A stretch of 64,000 nt of DNA from Choristoneura fumiferana (taxonomy: Eukaryota; Arthropoda; Insecta; Lepidoptera; Tortricidae). The stretch lies in assembly GCF_025370935.1 (NCBI RefSeq), contig NC_133472.1, positions 27,390,401 to 27,454,400 of the forward strand, in the 5' to 3' direction. Both the position numbers and the translations under genes were made by a program. The notes under the pieces are model-generated. The model was not told where the DNA came from. It worked only from the letters and a program-made list of their open reading frames with translations, and did not search any database. Below, piece after piece: positions 41,701 to 44,700 of the stretch. Within the stretch, counting starts at the first letter, position 1. Each line of letters begins with the position of its first letter.

Positions 41701-44700
41701 TGAAAAAGTTTTTTCATAACATACTCGTAATGACGAGGTTACTTAACCTAACAAGTGGTGTAGGCATACTCTTTTTGTTTTTAGTCACTATTTCAATATT
41801 TATCTGAGTCGTCACAAGTAATGATAGAAAATAATATGATTGAAAATTTCATCCATTCTATTCTTGCCATTTAAATTATTCGGGAAATTACGGAAATACA
41901 GCACAATGGAGCACATGCAATAAAATCAGACCTATTTTTCTAAGCAACGTGTCTGTAAATAGCATTTAAAATGTGATACTAAAGTTAGTTTTGTCTTTAG
42001 GGTACCACTTATTTAATATATATCAAACCTTTGTTTATGCTATTAGTACAAGAAAAGAGAAATTTAAAATTTAGAATGCCTGTTAACACACAATACCATT
42101 ACATGTGCAATTCCAAGCACTACTCGATAGTTCATCTGTATCCACGCAGGAATTAACAATAAGAAGTCTTTAACTTCCCTAGAATTTTATATTTGTAATG
42201 ATGTAGGTATCATTTGTGCTAGTTCGTTATCGCTGTAACTATAGTACATTGTGCATTAAGGGTCGTAAGAAGGGGATTACTAACGAGAGCCTATTAGAAC
42301 CCGACGCTGAATGCGGAGGGCTTTTAATGACTCGAGTTTGTAATCCCCTTACTGCCCGTGATACACACAATGATTTTCATGACATTGCGAGAAAAAAAAT
42401 GCAATAAATAAAATTAAGTTTTTTATGTCTAAGGGCCTCCACGTACACTCGGAATTCCGTTTCGGAATTTCGATTCTAAATTCCGATTCGGAATTCCGTA
42501 AATACATCACACACATACGTTTATTTCAATTATGTACGCACAGGCCACTGTAGAAAACTCCTTGGAGTTTTGTACTTTTAGTGTATTTTTGTAAAGTTCT
42601 TTTTTTGTATCTTTTTCTTTTATGTGTTACTTGTCATTATTGCTTTGTATTGTGTGGTTGTGTTTTGAAGTCAAAATATTATATTTCATCTTTTTCATAT
42701 TATTTCTTCGTTAGCTTTTTAGTTATATTACAGTCCATTCATACGTTTCAGCTACCATGCGTAATTCCGAATCGGAGAAAACTTCGGACGGAAAACTACT
42801 GTTTGTATGTGGTAGGTCCATAGATTTGTATGGATTTACTGCGTTCGGCATTCTGAATCGGAATTTCCGAAATTCTGAAACGGAATTCCGAATGTATGAG
42901 GCGGCCCTAAACACTTCACAGCACGGCAAGAGAAAGACGCTAAGAAAACAACTAAATAAAATAATGGCTACCCGTCAATACAGGGCAGCTAAATATTAAA
43001 TTAAAAAATCGAAGTACGTATCGTACCGCCCCTCTCAGTCTCGTATTAAATAATATTGGCGTCATTTTTGAATTTAGTAGTAGCCCCGTGATTGCCACTT
43101 TTTTCAAGTCTTCTACCATAGATAATGCTAAGAACTGTGTTTAGTTTAGAATTCGAAAAGTCATACGGCCAGATTCTTCCATGCTAAAAAAAATTGACTA
43201 AAATTATTGCAAAATAATTGATATAAAATTTAAATATAATAAATAAAATCGGTCAAGTGCGAGTGCGACTGACTCGTACAATGCTTTAAAAACAAATACT
43301 TCAAGATTTTAATATTTTATTTAAATTATTTAATTCCACCTGAAGAAACATAATTAGTTACATTACATTACAAGTTAATAAAAACATATCACCAAAATGT
43401 AAGCACTAGGTGCAAGTATTTTGAATAAAGATAATTTTTAAATTCTCATCCTCTTTGGCTGTCGCCCTGTCGGAGGCTGAATAGCGCTTTAGACTCTTTC
43501 CACGCGCCAAAAAAAATAATTGGCTGAACGCAGTAATTCGGCCGAACGGCACGTACCTATTATGAATTAGTGAATAAATTATTAACCTGATTTTAAATTT
43601 TGACCTTGTAAATATATAGTGTTACTTAGTATGAACTATAACGGTCATTTTTTAGTGTAAAAAACATTAAATACAGCGGCTGAGAGTGCTTTATTGAAGT
43701 TGGCTTTTGTGAAGTGTGTGTAGTGTGTGTCGGAGGTTTGTGGATCATAAATTGTTATTTAGTCTTAATGCTGCACAAAAAAATAAACCACGGTCTTAGA
43801 GACAATTATTATAATTATCGAAGGTTTTATAAAATAGCACTAATAAAATCGCAAATAAATAAGTAGTTAAACATTAAACAACATAGGGTCACGGGCTTTG
43901 CCACTAGCAACTGAGGGCCGTCATCTTGGCAGCCTAGCAATCAAAAACCGCGAAATGAAACACGTTTCTTGTATGACGACTCCCTTTAATTTGTAACTTT
44001 ATTTTATTTTTAGTATTTGTTGTTGTTGCGGCCACTGTAATACATAATCTGTGAAAATTTCAAGTGCCTAGCTATTACGGCTCAAGAGATAGAGCCCTGT
44101 GACAGACACAGACAGACAGGCAGACAGACAGCGGAGTCTCAGTAATAGGGCTCCGTTGGCACCCTTTGGGTACGAAACCCTAAAAATAACAAAGTTCATG
44201 AAGCGTAGATAAGTTCTGTGGTGTAAAACTGGGTCATAGCTACATTTTGAAAATATATGTAAATCAGTTTGCAGGTGGTAGGACCTTGTGCAAGGTCCGC
44301 CCGGATTGCTACCATCATCTTGCTCCCTAATCCTGCCGTGAAGCAGCAGTGCTTGCACTGTTGTGTTTCGGCGTGGAGAGTAAGACAAGCCACAGGCAGG
44401 GACAGCCGGTGAAATTACTGGCATTTGAGGTATCCTAGGCCTCTAGGTTGGCAACGCATCTGCAATCCCCTGGTGTTGCAGGTGTCTATGGGCGGTGGTG
44501 ATCTCTCACCATCAGGAGACCCACTTGCTCGTTTGCCATCTAGTCGAAAAAAAAACGTTGGCTGACTTGAAACCTCTTTAGTCTTAAATGACGTACAGCT
44601 ACTAACTTGTTTGCAAATTTTAAAACTAAACTTTTGCTCCCTGGGGGGAAGAAAAACTATACGTAAATCCATTACTCCCGCGGGAACAATTTAGGCCATT

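Noticed and set aside
44068..44672. - strand frames of 65-118 codons
   Set aside because: They read through two known repeat copies (43960-44180 and 44278-44549), a frequent source of false gene calls.
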